DNA from: Brevipalpus yothersi
Taxonomy: Eukaryota > Arthropoda > Arachnida > Trombidiformes > Tenuipalpidae
DNA: 64,000 nt
NCBI GenBank assembly: GCA_003956705.1
Contig: QZCP01000268.1
Span: 480,569 to 544,568, forward strand
Reading direction: 5' to 3'
The translations under genes and the position numbers were made by a program. Below, one piece after another: positions 23,055 to 34,337 of the stretch (the stretch's first letter is position 1; each line of letters begins with the position of its first letter). Below the pieces are notes generated by a model that had not been told where the DNA came from, did no database searches, and worked only from the letters and a program-made list of their open reading frames with translations.

Positions 23055-25406
23055 TTAGATTGAGAAGCTCCCGGCCTTGGTATGATTGATTGAATTTACA
23101 CAATAATCCAGTTTATATTCAATTTCACTCCCAGCTGGATCAGAGGACGAGTTAAAAGCTGATTTTGCAATCAGAACAACTTGTGTAATGGCGGATGGTG
23201 GGAGGAATGGACTTGAAGGATTTAGAGTAGTTCCAGAGGGTGCTTGCAGTTTAACTCTTGCATGCTGGAAAGGAAAAGGAAATGTTTGAGAAAAGAGAAC
23301 AACCAACTCAATGAATTAGTATATATACCTTGGGAGGATTTAGGTGGAAAAAAATCTTGGAAATCGAGTGAGAAGAACTATTGGTTGTAGTTAAAACTGC
23401 AACGATGATATCTTCTCGTGGTGAGTTTTTGCCAAAATGCAGGAGAGATTTTAGACCATTTTCCTCAACCAACAGAAGTGGAGCTCGATTGCTCGGTTCG
23501 ATGGATTCAAGAGGAACAAATATATCAATTATTGGTTCGATAGGTTGAATTTTAGGAGATGAAATGCCGCTGTCTCGTGTCTGGTTGAGATCATTTTGAG
23601 ATGTACCGTCTTCATAGCTCGAAAATACGATTGATTTGATCATATTGAGGGCAGATCCTTGGCAATCATCAGTTTTATTTTTTAGAGCGTTTAGAGAAAT
23701 GTTACCAGTTTCAGGGACTTTTGGAGATTCATTCAAAGTTAATCTCATCATATTTTCCAATTCATTGAGAGATGGAATGTTTCTTCTAGGAGAATAAGGG
23801 TTTGAACTACCATTCTTGTTGATGATTGTCGATGAAGTATCACTCTGTTCACTATTTGAACCATTCTCAGAGATCACCTTGGAGGATTGAGAGACTATAG
23901 ACCCATTCTGAGTATCATTAGTTTTTTCTAGACAATTATTGTCTAGAAAGTCGGCTTTTGGAGAGTTGATCACACCAATATTATGATTGCTATTTGAGAT
24001 GCTGCTTCCCCGTCTTGGGGTATCAGCTAGATAGTGATCACACAGCAAGGAAACGTCGTTTATGAAAGATGACGTCTGAGATGAAGTAGCAGATGGAACA
24101 GCTGATTCGGAGGTTTTCGAGACTGGAATCATCCCAACACCCAAGAGATCTCCAACTGCTTGCGACTGATCTTCTGAGGATTTTTCCCCAGTTGATTTCG
24201 ATGCATTAAGTTTAGCTTTACAATCATTCAAAACTTTACAAACTGAGTCACTAACCAACAAAATCTCATCCAAAAGTGGATCCTTATCATCCATTTCACC
24301 GGCAGCTTTAAATAGCTTTGGTCGAAGTTTTTCACAACTCTCACATAGTTCATTGATCAACTCTAGTTCAGATGATGAAGTAGACTGAGATCCACTGTAA
24401 TTGGCCAGAACTTCTGCCAATAGTTGAGCATTATTGCGTGCTAATTCTATATCGTTTATACATCGATGTTTGGCTTCACTTTTCCGTTCCGCTTGTGATG
24501 CTAAAGCTTTTATCAATTTATTCGCAGCTATCAAATCATGGGGATTGCCACTATGTATCAAGCGTCTGAGAGTGAGAGCATTTTCTTCATTGTCCCATAT
24601 TTCATCTTTCGGTCTTGGAGGTGGCGGTGATAGCGGTTTAATGTGCTAATAAATGAGAAGATAAGGTTACCATTATGTTACCGCGAAAAAAGTTTGATTG
24701 ATTAACGAGATTATGAAACATACCGGTGCAACGTAAACAGGATCTTGTGTGATCAGACCTTGTCTCTTCAACATTTGATAAGCTTCGAAGATTTTGGTCT
24801 CATGTTTAAATTCTATGGTCCATAAATAGAGTAGTTCGATAATTTTTTGCTTGACACTATCGGAGGATCTTTGACCCAGGTACTGTTAGTGGAAGAGAAT
24901 AGAATCAATATATCCATTATCGATCTGATTTGTTGTTATTCCTGATGCACACATATATTTCGAGGAACAAATGCCTTACCTTGGGCGATATAACTTTGAT
25001 CAGCTCATTCAGGAAACGATTTTTGCCTACCTCCTCGATGAACTTTGGATCACCTTTATTGACCAAAGCCTGGAGCACTCGTAATCCCTTTTGAGCTTCA
25101 AACTCTTGTGGTGATTGGATCTTATGGCCAAGAAATCGCAGGGCAATACATATGCTTTCCTTATAATTATTATTACACATATAATTCATAAGATCCTCTA
25201 TCGCTTGTGGATCGATCTCATCCACCAGTGGATTGGTGGTTTGAGCTGTTGAAAGATGCAAATGATGGAAAACTTTTAAATGTGAGCCAACATACGACAA
25301 ATTGAAGATGATCATTATCATAACATCCAATGCATGCTAATTATGATATTAAGCGATACTCACCTAAGCGAATATCCAAACTGTGGTCACTGACTGTGGA
25401 TGCCAT
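23055..25406 (-). CDS. GGA: GGA clathrin adaptor (Golgi, gamma-ear, ARF-binding)
   Basis: Five exons join in phase: 25364-25406, 24980-25245, 24724-24882, 23329-24645 and 23055-23264, giving 664 residues. The VHS domain (about residues 15-155) includes GHKIQSPQEFEAQKGLRVLQ, RFLNELIKVISPK and AYQMLKRQGLITQDP. The GAT domain (about 170-310) includes LRRLIHSGNPHDLIAANKLI and ELCESCEKLRPKLFKAA. A long Ser-rich hinge follows, with DLLGVGMIP. The C-terminal gamma-adaptin ear (GAE) runs from about residue 530 to the end. GGA proteins are monomeric adaptors at the trans-Golgi network that bind ARF-GTP, ubiquitin and acidic-dileucine cargo and recruit clathrin. The ATG at 25406 opens MASTVSDHSLDIRL. 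One gene here corresponds to the three vertebrate paralogues. Confidence 0.93.
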
Positions 25407-26094
25407 GACAAGAGAATTAAGACTCGTGAATTGGATTGAATGTTCACACAGTTAGATGTCTACAAATTGATAGCAAAAACTCAAATCAATCGAAATGATA
25501 AATAAACAAATGAAATCGATCGATTCTATCCAGAGAGCTTATGAACATACACACAGTAATCACACAAATTGACTAGTCAGGCACACAATGGCTACAACAT
25601 GGAAGAGAAAAACTTACCTTTTGACAGTCTGAGACAGCTCATCACCATTAGGAAACAAATTTTCAATCTTTCTCTTGACCGGCTTCACAATCCGGTTAAG
25701 AGAAAATGATCCATCCAGAAAATGTATACATACACAAACACATATATACGAAACAAGATGCAATCAAGCAGCCAATCTATATATTCAAGTGATGAAGATG
25801 ATGTGTTAGCAGAACTGTATGTTAAGAAAAAGAGAGAGAAAGAGAAATGTCAAAGAACTGTAAGATGATGGCTGACTAATGATGATGGCTGGCTGGTGTA
25901 TTGACATGATAATCAGATGTTAATAAACTAAAATATTCCCTCCACACACAAGGATCAAACTTACCTGCATCATAAAATGAAGATTGTAGTAGTAGACTTC
26001 AAATCATATGGCCAAGATACACTTTCACACCAAAAACAACGCACCAAAACACACACATCAAACTCAATCAGCCACTAAGCGATGGCAACCAATC

Positions 26095-26169
<75 letters not shown>

Positions 26170-26427
26170 AAGCTGCCAAGTCCAACAGAACGCATGAAAT
26201 ATGGAATATCAAATTTTTTTTGTGGACATGATTTCCTTGAATGAATATTGTTCACGAAAAATGTATCTTATGGCTACTTTTATTAAGTTGAGGTTGAAAA
26301 AGAGAGAGAAAAAAAGGTGCAAAAGTGTAACAAATCATAAACTTGAACGGATGTACTTTACCGGATTATTGATTGGTATGAATTTTTTAAATGGAAAAAA
26401 TAGTCACAATTGATTGACATGATTGAT
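25407..26427. other. upstream region of GGA, possible 5' exons
   Basis: Two minus-strand donors, GTAAGT after 25618 and after 25965, suggest 5' UTR exons of GGA. The exon ending at 25618 also has an open frame (SLNRIVKPVKRKIENLF), but no clear start or acceptor. A (CT)n tract lies at 26098-26155. No complete gene is recognised. Confidence 0.4.
26098..26155. repeat. (CT)n microsatellite
   Basis: About 28 CT units followed by a short CTTT run. Confidence 0.95.
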
Positions 26428-27122
26428 TTATTCGGATTTCTTTTGGAAAATGATCACCTTATTGTTGGCAGGCATTGGTGTGGTTGATACATAAGACAAA
26501 TTGTACTGTTGACCAAGTTTTTTCAATTCTGCAGTGTCTCGAATACCAAACGATGGATTTCTGCACCGTAGTTCTTTATCAAAATCGATATTACTCTGAG
26601 GACTGATGACACCATCCTCAGCCATAGGTCCATATATTATGAGTAAACCATTGTTTTTGAGAACATGGGATGAATTTCGAAATAATCCGATTGTACATTC
26701 GAAAGGTGAAACTTGCATCATGTTACAAGAGTAAACAAAGTCATAAAAATCTTTTTTCGCCGCTTCACATGGCCACTTGTCCACCGGTTGTGAGCTATCT
26801 ATCAGAACAGCTTTCTTGATTGCATCTGGTCTATTTGAAGAATGACGAAATATAATTAGATTTCCATTTGACATTCATATTTAATTTACCTCTTGGATAG
26901 AGCAGCATAGCGATCAATATTTTGCAAAAGATCATGTTCACACTCGGATGGCTGCCATGTGGTGTTTGGAAGATTTTCAGCAAAATATGACACATGTTGA
27001 CCAGTTCCTGATGCGATCTCCAAACCGATAAGAGGTCGATCTTGTGGTAAAACTTGCTTCAACAATTCCAACACCGGATGTTTGTTACGTTCAGCGGCTG
27101 GATATTTCATTAAATTGGACAT
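26428..27122 (-). CDS. METTL26: METTL26-like methyltransferase-fold protein (UPF0585/DUF938)
   Basis: Two exons, 26890-27122 and 26428-26830, join at phase 2 to give 211 residues, close to the human 204. The N-terminus has YPAAERNKHPVLELL. The SAM-binding loop reads LEIASGTGQHVSYFAE, followed by TTWQPSE. Later come NMMQVSPFECTIGLFRNS, LLIIYGPMAEDGVISPQSN and the C-terminal MPANNKVIIFQK, all diagnostic of this family. The substrate is unknown in the family. An in-frame ATG at 27176 would add 18 residues; the later one was chosen because family members start close to AAERNK. The AATAAA at the 3' end overlaps the TAA stop codon (26426-26431). It is divergently oriented to the F-box gene. Confidence 0.92.
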
Positions 27123-28432
27123 TTTGTTTGGACTCAAAACTTTCTGGCAAACAAACGCCAAACGAGAAGATACCATCAAGAGAAGATCGCCGCAATTTGA
27201 AACTCTCTTCAAACTTTCCAGTAATTATTGATGATCACCTGAATCATGGAGAATTTTAAACGTAATCAATGTTGCTCCAAGGACATAACTAAAACTTACA
27301 CATTGTTCAAACCGTTGATTTTTGCAGTGCAAATCATCTTGCAGCAACATTTCTGCTGCTGCTGCGCTGCTCATGGAAAAATTATCATCGTAAACCACGT
27401 TGGAATTAGAGCTCAGAAGTTGATTGAGTTAATCACATACCGATTGTTTCAATTAATTTTGTGAAAATTATATGATCAATTTCAGAGAATTCATCTGCTG
27501 ACTGTGGGAAAATTTTTTTTGAAATTTCATTCTTGAATTTCTCACCAAAGTTTTCTTGTAAGTTTTTTTGATACTTTTCGAGAAAGCAAAGAAAATTTAG
27601 AAAAGAACGGTTACTAAACACTGAAATTTGCTGTTGATGGTGAAATACGAAACAATCAAATGTCTGGAAGCAACTAATTTGTAATTAACTCTGATACATT
27701 TCTCAAATATCTTGGAATTTTTCCATAGAAGCTTCCACCATTCGTGATTTTTCCTTATTCTCTAGTGATAAATCTGATTGGTTCACTCATAGAAGCCTTC
27801 TATTAGAAGGAGACTCTTGATTCCGAGACAATTTCTGAGAACATTTTGTTCATGATTTTTCCGCTTATTTTTCCGAAAATTTTCACTCTTTCTCAAGTCT
27901 ACGAAAAGCTACATTTTCAATTCTCCCGTGAATCATTAACCAAATATTCTTATATCTTAGCTAGATAATACAGACACAAGAAATTGATAAATTGATTGAG
28001 ATAAGATAAAATTAACTCAAGGTAATCCACGTTTGCTACATGTTCAGCGATAAATTAACTAGAACTTTCGGGAAAAAATTTTTACCCCAAAACGGATCTC
28101 TACATTCAGTAAACCATCACAACTCAGAGACCAATTTCCAAACTGATTTCCAGTAAAACTATCATTTTCTTACCACTTGTTCCAATCCTACTAATCTGAC
28201 CAATGTGAAAAAAATTATCAACATTATCAAATTAAATTGGACCAAAAAAATTGAAAATCAATTGCACTTGACATAGTTGCGCATAGAAACATGTACATAA
28301 CTGCGCAAAGTGATTGCAAAATGTTTTCATTCCACTCTTACATCATCGTAAACATTATCATGAACGATCGGTGTTGTTGGTTTGATTAATTGTTAATTCC
28401 AATCTTCTTGATGGAATCATATTGTCCACAAA
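27123..28432. other. divergent intergenic region between METTL26 and the F-box gene
   Basis: About 1.3 kb separates two genes transcribed away from each other, so both promoters should lie here. No clear TATA box or coding exon was seen. A GCTGCTGCTGCGCTGCTC patch at about 27355 is the only low-complexity feature. Confidence 0.5.
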
Positions 28433-30426
28433 ATGGTGATTAGTGAACGTGATAATATAAATTCATGTTTAGATCGTGATTCACTGTACCTCATCTTCTC
28501 TCATCTACCATTTTTGGACAAAATACGAGCCCAAAGGGTAAGTAACAAGTGCTGTGGTATTTTGTTTACCTCTGATTGGTTAGTGTTGATAAATTTTGAT
28601 CATTATGGTTTCGTAATACTAGTGATCATTTGTTCTGTATAATACTGTACCGTATCTTGTTTGCCTATCAGTGTAACAATATATGGGCTTCAAACAGGAA
28701 TAGAATTTCCTTTCCAAGTTCTAGTGTGTCTCTCTTTCGGTTACTGGATAGCATTTCCATTGGATTGTTCAAATCAATTTGATTTATGTTTACTAGGCCT
28801 AGATTCACTTATTTTAGTTCCAACAATTCTTGTTGGTTTGATTAATTTTTCAACAAAACAAATTTCTCTCCGTCATCTTATTGTTACAATGTGTTATTTG
28901 GAATATTTTGGGTTTCGGTACTATTTTGTTTCTTTCATTACCTTGAAAGAATTGACTAGACTTGGACTTCAATTCTAATTGATTGCACTTTTTGATTTAT
29001 TTGATTCGAAGGTATGTAAAGTTTGGAAAGATTTACTCGAGAATCTTGTCAGTGTACAACCCATCGTCACCATCAAAGGAAACTTATGGAAATCTATATG
29101 CGATCACAGTGATCATGTTCATCGTCGAGAGGATAATTTGGCTCGAATTTTTCAGAAAGATGATATGTCAAAAGTTATAATACAACATGACATACTGATT
29201 GATATACTGAGACGATGCTCGAATGTAAGAGTGGTACAATTGATAGATGTAACAATCGAAGGTGATGAAACTCTCACCATCATTGCTCAGTTATGTCCTG
29301 GAATCGAGTGCTTGAATCTTTTCTTCGTTGAAACGATTGATAAGAGCTCAACTCTTGATACTGGTCTGAGATGGATTGCTTGGGCCAGCAATTCTCGTCT
29401 GAAACATCTGTATCTGAAAGCAATGAACAAAAAATTCGGTGAAGACACGTTGAGAGATGTTTTTCGCATGTGTCCAAATCTGCAAATTGTGAATGTTGAA
29501 AATAGTATTATCACGTTATCGGACTCAAGTCTCTGTCATTTAACTTCGAATATGACCAAATTTTCAGGTACTGAAACAAATTCTCTTAGTTTCGAAATTT
29601 TTTCATCATATTAATCAAAACGCCTCACTAATGCTCAATTTTTTTCACTTCAGGTGCTTTCTGTGCAGCAGATCCTTTCGATATGGAAGGACAAAATCAG
29701 TTTCTGCAAGGTTTTCAAGAATCAGGACTGCTTGCAATCTGCCAGGGCTTTGGTCAATATTTAAGCGAATTACGACTCAGTAGCATCAGTGATGCTATCC
29801 TGTACAATATTTGTAAAAACTTGTTAAATCTTAAATGTTTAGAACTTTTCTGGGAAGATCAAGACCCGGTGCCCCACAACTGCTACCAAATATCCAGTTT
29901 ACGAAACCTCCAACGGTTGACTCTCCGCGTGAAAGATGAAAATGTTGACTTTTTCGACGAAGATGTTCTGCAAATCATGAAATCGTGCCCAAAATTGAAG
30001 ACACTAGTGCTCAGTGTGCCTCTTGGAGATAATTCAATGCAGCACATTGCTACCTTTTGCCCCAACATCGAACAACTTGGTCTCATGTTCGCCAAGAATC
30101 CCAAAATGATATCGGATAAGTCTTTCAAAGCTTTCGCAGCTCTTCGTAATCTACGAGTATTGGATGTTTGGGACTCTGCTGTCACCGATGAAGCATGTAT
30201 TGCACTCATAAAAGCGTGTCCCAAGCTCACTTTCCTTTCACTTCGAAGCTGCCACGAAATATCAAATCCATCCTTTTACGCATACTTGAAGAAAGCTCAC
30301 AATCAGCAGAATTTGAAGATGAAGTTTTGTCACTATCAAACTCGAATTGCTCTGAGACCACACGATCTCAAGATAATCCCGGATAATCTCAAAGTCAAAG
30401 GAATTCATAAAGCTCCATTTTGGTGA
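28433..30426 (+). CDS. F-box / leucine-rich-repeat protein
   Basis: Three exons join in phase: 28433-28537, 29012-29567 and 29654-30426, giving 477 residues. The F-box is split by intron 1: DSLYLIFSHLPFLDKIRAQR joins VCKVWKDLL. The rest is a leucine-rich-repeat region with repeated units such as ETLTIIAQLCPGIECLNLFF, CPKLKTLVLS and CPKLTFLSLRSCHEIS, of the SCF substrate-receptor (FBXL) type. By family knowledge it would bind Skp1 and present a substrate to a Cullin-1 ubiquitin ligase; the substrate is unknown. The ATG lies at the start of the exon holding the F-box. The frame in intron 1 (about 28661-28978) is not part of the protein. Confidence 0.88.
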
Positions 30427-30620
30427 AAAATTTTTTTAAAATCAGATTCATGAGATATGAATCATCTTGTGTTTATGCTTGCATGTTTATGGGTATAAAT
30501 TGTCATGGTTAAACATTACTCGTGAATCGTATTTGATGATCATGTGCTTCAAACCTAAGATTTTATTTCGAAATTATATTATTTTACGAATGAATTGATT
30601 GAAAAGAGTGAGTGTTGACA

Positions 30621-30626
30621 AATAAA
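30621..30626 (+). terminator. poly(A) signal of the F-box gene
   Basis: AATAAA lies about 195 bases past the F-box gene stop on the plus strand. Confidence 0.55.
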
Positions 30627-30823
30627 GATAAAATCTCACCATCTCTTAATGGCAAGTTCTCATGAGAGATTTTTCAATAAAATGGATCACCCTATGCGTC
30701 TTATGAAGAGGATGAAGCGGATGAAAATTTTCAGAGACGTGCATTTCCTTGTGTTGACTCGAGCAAATTCAAAGAGTAAATTTAACTAGTGAAGAGGTTA
30801 AGCTGTACTTCAAGGACTGTTCT

Positions 30824-32113
30824 TCATTTTTTTGCATCAACTGAGCTACATATTGACTGCGGTGGTATGGATTGAGAATTGAAATTACATCCATAATCAA
30901 CGTTTCTAGTAGTACAACACAGTGGCATTGGATTCGGTGCCTTGAACACTTTTTTAGGATCACTATTTACGAACACATAATTATCATCAAATTTCATACA
31001 TTCGATAGGTTGATCAGTTAGACAAAGATTGGCAGTCCTCTTACCAAGTGGCGTACTTGAGTGTGAAAAGTGACGATAAACGAAATACTTTTTGGGTAAT
31101 ATGAATCGATCAGAATCTTTTTCGATTTTATCACCAATTTTCACCTTAGGATTGCCCCATATCAGAGATTCACCAGAAGGAGCCTTCATATAAGCTAACC
31201 AATAATAGTATCGGGTAACACAGGTGAAACCAACGTAATTGATAATATTTTTGGCAAAATCAATCGCTTCCTCCAAAATTTTCTCTTCTGGCTTCCTTCC
31301 AGGAGAACTCACTTCCGTCATCCACATTGGCTTTAACCATCCATTATCTCTCCTTGTGAGGTCATAGGAGATGTTGGGAGAATTTTTGTTTCCATTATCT
31401 CCCTTTTCTTCCCTGATTTTCGAATCTTTATGCCAACCATATGAATGTGTTGCAATAGTTTCACAACGCTCAAGTAAGCCTGATAATTCAAGGTATCCTG
31501 TCAAAATTGGGAAATTAGCATTCTCAGGACAAATCCTGAAGATAGGATCAGCCCCTTTGAGCAATTTGGCAAGAAACCAGGGGCTGATATTCATGTGATC
31601 CCATTCAGCAGGTAATTCTGGTTCATTTACGATTGAAACTTTTTCTATTTTGATACCGAACTGCAGATCAATCAGTTGGGTAACTTTTTTTAGGTAACGA
31701 AAATATGCTTCTTTCTTCCTCTCTTTGAAGAAAATAAAATTTAATGGCAACCTCACGAGCATATACTTTGGTGCTGACCACACAGAAGCGAATACTTTTA
31801 CATCCTTAAAATTTTGGGCCAACGTTCGATGTATGTCGATCCAGGTACAGGTCACATCATCACGACATTTGATTTCAATTTTATCCTCTTCAGTAGAAAA
31901 TTGATGTGGATATTCAGTACGGAATAACCTTAGACCCAAATCATCATGTACCAGTTTGAGAACAGACTTGATTAATTCTGTGTTATTTAAGCCCCAGAAT
32001 CGTCCTAAATAAACACCGAAACCTTCAAATGGACGTGAACATGCATTGACTAGGATTAGATTAGATAGAAGGTTGAGAAGGCAAATCAAAGTTCCAAATG
32101 ATAGGAGCTTCAT
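30824..32113 (-). CDS. secreted GH30-like glycoside hydrolase, copy 1
   Basis: Single exon, 429 residues, with signal peptide LLSFGTLICLLNLLSNLI and likely cleavage after VNA at residue 24. It has the (beta/alpha)8 landmarks of glycoside hydrolase family 30: FEGFGVYLG, LRLFRTEYP, FASVWSAPKYM, the acid/base motif VSIVNEPE (Glu164), THSYGW, the nucleophile motif MWMTEVSS (Glu267), TRYYYWLAYM, and KKYFVYRHFSH before a C-terminal beta region with several cysteines. GH30 enzymes hydrolyse beta-glycosidic bonds (glucosylceramide, 1,6-glucans, xylan); which substrate applies here cannot be told. Both catalytic glutamates are present. It has no introns, unlike most neighbours. Its central third differs strongly from copies 2-4, while its ends are nearly identical to copy 3. 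Confidence 0.87.
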   Translation of the reverse strand: MKLLSFGTLICLLNLLSNLILVNACSRPFEGFGVYLGRFWGLNNTELIKSVLKLVHDDLGLRLFRTEYPHQFSTEEDKIEIKCRDDVTCTWIDIHRTLAQNFKDVKVFASVWSAPKYMLVRLPLNFIFFKERKKEAYFRYLKKVTQLIDLQFGIKIEKVSIVNEPELPAEWDHMNISPWFLAKLLKGADPIFRICPENANFPILTGYLELSGLLERCETIATHSYGWHKDSKIREEKGDNGNKNSPNISYDLTRRDNGWLKPMWMTEVSSPGRKPEEKILEEAIDFAKNIINYVGFTCVTRYYYWLAYMKAPSGESLIWGNPKVKIGDKIEKDSDRFILPKKYFVYRHFSHSSTPLGKRTANLCLTDQPIECMKFDDNYVFVNSDPKKVFKAPNPMPLCCTTRNVDYGCNFNSQSIPPQSICSSVDAKK

Positions 32114-32645
32114 GTTTTTGGAATTATATTCTCAAAGCTCCGGTGAAAGCAAAGAATATCTTGACAAATATCAACACTAAGATATTCCTGTTATCGTTCA
32201 ATTTATTTTTGAAGGATGAGACATTCGAGCCTCTGGTTGTTTGATCGAAAACTTTGACATTCAATACTCTGATGCTCATTAATCAAGAAACATTTTCACA
32301 AATGTGATGTATTGCACAATTCTCAGAATGGTTAAAAATCAGGAAATCCTATCCAAACTGTTTTGGAAAGCCCAGGATTAAACGTTGAGTGGGTAGTAAG
32401 TTAATATCGGAAGATTCTCCATAGAGCTTACATTAAGGAATGAAATTCAACTTTCCAATCAAAGAAATCAGTAGCCCAAAACTTTTCAAAGAAAGAATCT
32501 CGATTGGATTTAGAGGGTTTTTCTGGTTATTGAAATTTCTTGATTTTTTATTTGGCATCAACTGAGCTACAGATTGATTGCGGTGGTATAGAATTTGAAT
32601 CAAAATTACAATCATAATCAACATCTCTAGTAGTACAACATAACG
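32114..32645. repeat. GH30-array duplicated block, first copy
   Basis: The spacer between GH30 copies 1 and 2 plus the last ~100 bases of copy 2 are nearly identical to 35625-36165, which is the spacer between copies 3 and 4 plus the end of copy 4. The near-identity also extends into the N-terminal coding parts of copies 1 and 3. This indicates duplication of a two-gene unit with about 3.5 kb period. Confidence 0.9.
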
Positions 32646-33828
32646 GCATCGAATTGGGTGCCTTGAACACTTTTTTAGGATCACTATTTACGAACACATA
32701 ATTATCATCAAATTTTATACACTCGATAGGTTGACCAGTTAGACAAAGATTGGCAGTCCTTCTACCAAGAGGCATACTTGAGTGTGAAAAGTGACGATAA
32801 ACGAAATACTTTTTGGGTAATATGAATCGATCAGAATCTTTTTCGACTTTATCACCAATTTTCACTTTAGGATTCCCCCATATCAGAGATTCACCAGAAG
32901 GAGCCTTCATATAAGCTAACCAATAATAGTATCGGGTAACACAGGTGAAACCAACGTAATTGATAATATTTTTGGCAAAATCAATCGCTTCCTCCAAAAT
33001 TTTCTCTTCTGGCTTCCTTCCGGGAGAACTCACTTCCGTCATCCACATTGGCTTTCCCCATTTATTTTGCCTTTTCACCTGGTCATAGGAGATATTTGGC
33101 GATATTCCTTTCAGATAATTCCCAATTACTCGAAAAAAGCTGGTTTGCAAATGATATGAGTGTGTTAAGATGATCTCACAAGATTGGAGCAAAAGTGAGT
33201 TTCCTAAATAATTTTCAGTCGATATGAACCATGCAGTCTCTGGACCAACTCTATATCGAGATTTTCCGAATGAGCTGACCATAGTCCCTAGCTTTTCAGG
33301 GTCAATATTCATATGGTCCCAAGTTGCGAATATATCTTCAGGCTCATTTACAATTGAAACTCTTTCAATTTTGATGCCAAATTGTTTATCAATCTTCTCA
33401 GTTACATTCTCCAAATAAGTATAATATTTATTCCGGTATGAAATGTTAAAGAAAGCCTTAGAATCGCTTCGAAGCATATACTTTGGTGCTGACCACACAG
33501 AGGCGAATACTTTTACATCCTTAAAATTTTGGGTCAACGTTCGATGTATGTCGATCCATGTACAGGTTACATCATCACGACATTTGATTTCAATTTTATC
33601 CTCTTCAGTAGAAAATTGATGCGGATATTCAGTACGGAATAACCTTAGACCCAAATCATCATGTACCAGTTTGAGAACAGACTTGATTAATTCTGTGTTA
33701 TTTAAGCCCCAGAATCGTCCTAAATAAACACCGAAACCTTCAAATGGACGTAAACATGCATCAATTAGGATTGCATAAGATAGAATATTGACCATTTGAA
33801 CTGAATTTTTACATGGTAGCAGATTCAT
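32548..33828 (-). CDS. secreted GH30-like glycoside hydrolase, copy 2
   Basis: Single exon, 426 residues from the ATG at 33828; the frame extends further upstream but only from a TTG. A weaker signal segment (VNILSYAILIDA) precedes CLRPFEGFG. Both catalytic motifs are intact: VSIVNEPED and MWMTEVSSPG. The block from FEGFGVYLG to SVWSAPKYML is almost the same as in copies 1 and 3. The middle (IFATWDHMNIDPEKLGTMV, AWFISTENYLG) instead resembles copy 4. This gene therefore looks mosaic. The substrate cannot be told from sequence. Confidence 0.87.
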   Translation of the reverse strand: MNLLPCKNSVQMVNILSYAILIDACLRPFEGFGVYLGRFWGLNNTELIKSVLKLVHDDLGLRLFRTEYPHQFSTEEDKIEIKCRDDVTCTWIDIHRTLTQNFKDVKVFASVWSAPKYMLRSDSKAFFNISYRNKYYTYLENVTEKIDKQFGIKIERVSIVNEPEDIFATWDHMNIDPEKLGTMVSSFGKSRYRVGPETAWFISTENYLGNSLLLQSCEIILTHSYHLQTSFFRVIGNYLKGISPNISYDQVKRQNKWGKPMWMTEVSSPGRKPEEKILEEAIDFAKNIINYVGFTCVTRYYYWLAYMKAPSGESLIWGNPKVKIGDKVEKDSDRFILPKKYFVYRHFSHSSMPLGRRTANLCLTGQPIECIKFDDNYVFVNSDPKKVFKAPNSMPLCCTTRDVDYDCNFDSNSIPPQSICSSVDAK

Positions 33829-34337
33829 ATTCCCAAGTTTATACTCAAAGAAAACCTTCAACCATGAAATATTCCAACGAATTAGAGACAATGAGAATCT
33901 CTCCTCTCATTATTCAATTCTTTTGTAATGATCACTCGATGAAGATATCAGACCGTTTCAAGGAATCACGGGAAACCTTAAAAAATCACTGACTGTTATT
34001 TAACCCTCTCTAAATGGTTCTGATTACATTACACTAGCTTTGGATTGCTTTTTCTCTGATTCTTCGATTCAAACATGTAATTCAGGTTCATTGAAGTATA
34101 ATCATACATATATTGCATGCTGAAATTACACTACCTAATACAACGAATGAATTGTCTTGAAGATGTTTCGATAACATCATAACATGTGTGCATAGTTAAT
34201 GATAAGAGATTATCCATAGAGCAAACATCGGGAATAAAATCTGACCTTTCAATTAGCTATAAATAGCAATGAATCAAAATCATGGAATCGAATGAAACAT
34301 GTATCTTCGAATTGCAAAGCTTGATGCAGGAAATACT
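33829..34337. other. spacer between GH30 copies 2 and 3
   Basis: About 500 bases without a gene and unlike the other two spacers. It presumably holds the copy 2 promoter. Confidence 0.5.

Noticed and set aside
28661..28978. Hydrophobic 105-codon frame in the F-box gene
   Set aside because: It lies wholly within intron 1, whose donor and acceptor join the two halves of the F-box.
33224..33418. Plus-strand frames opposite the GH30 genes (also 31371-31598 and 34581-34904)
   Set aside because: Antisense shadows of strongly constrained coding sequence.
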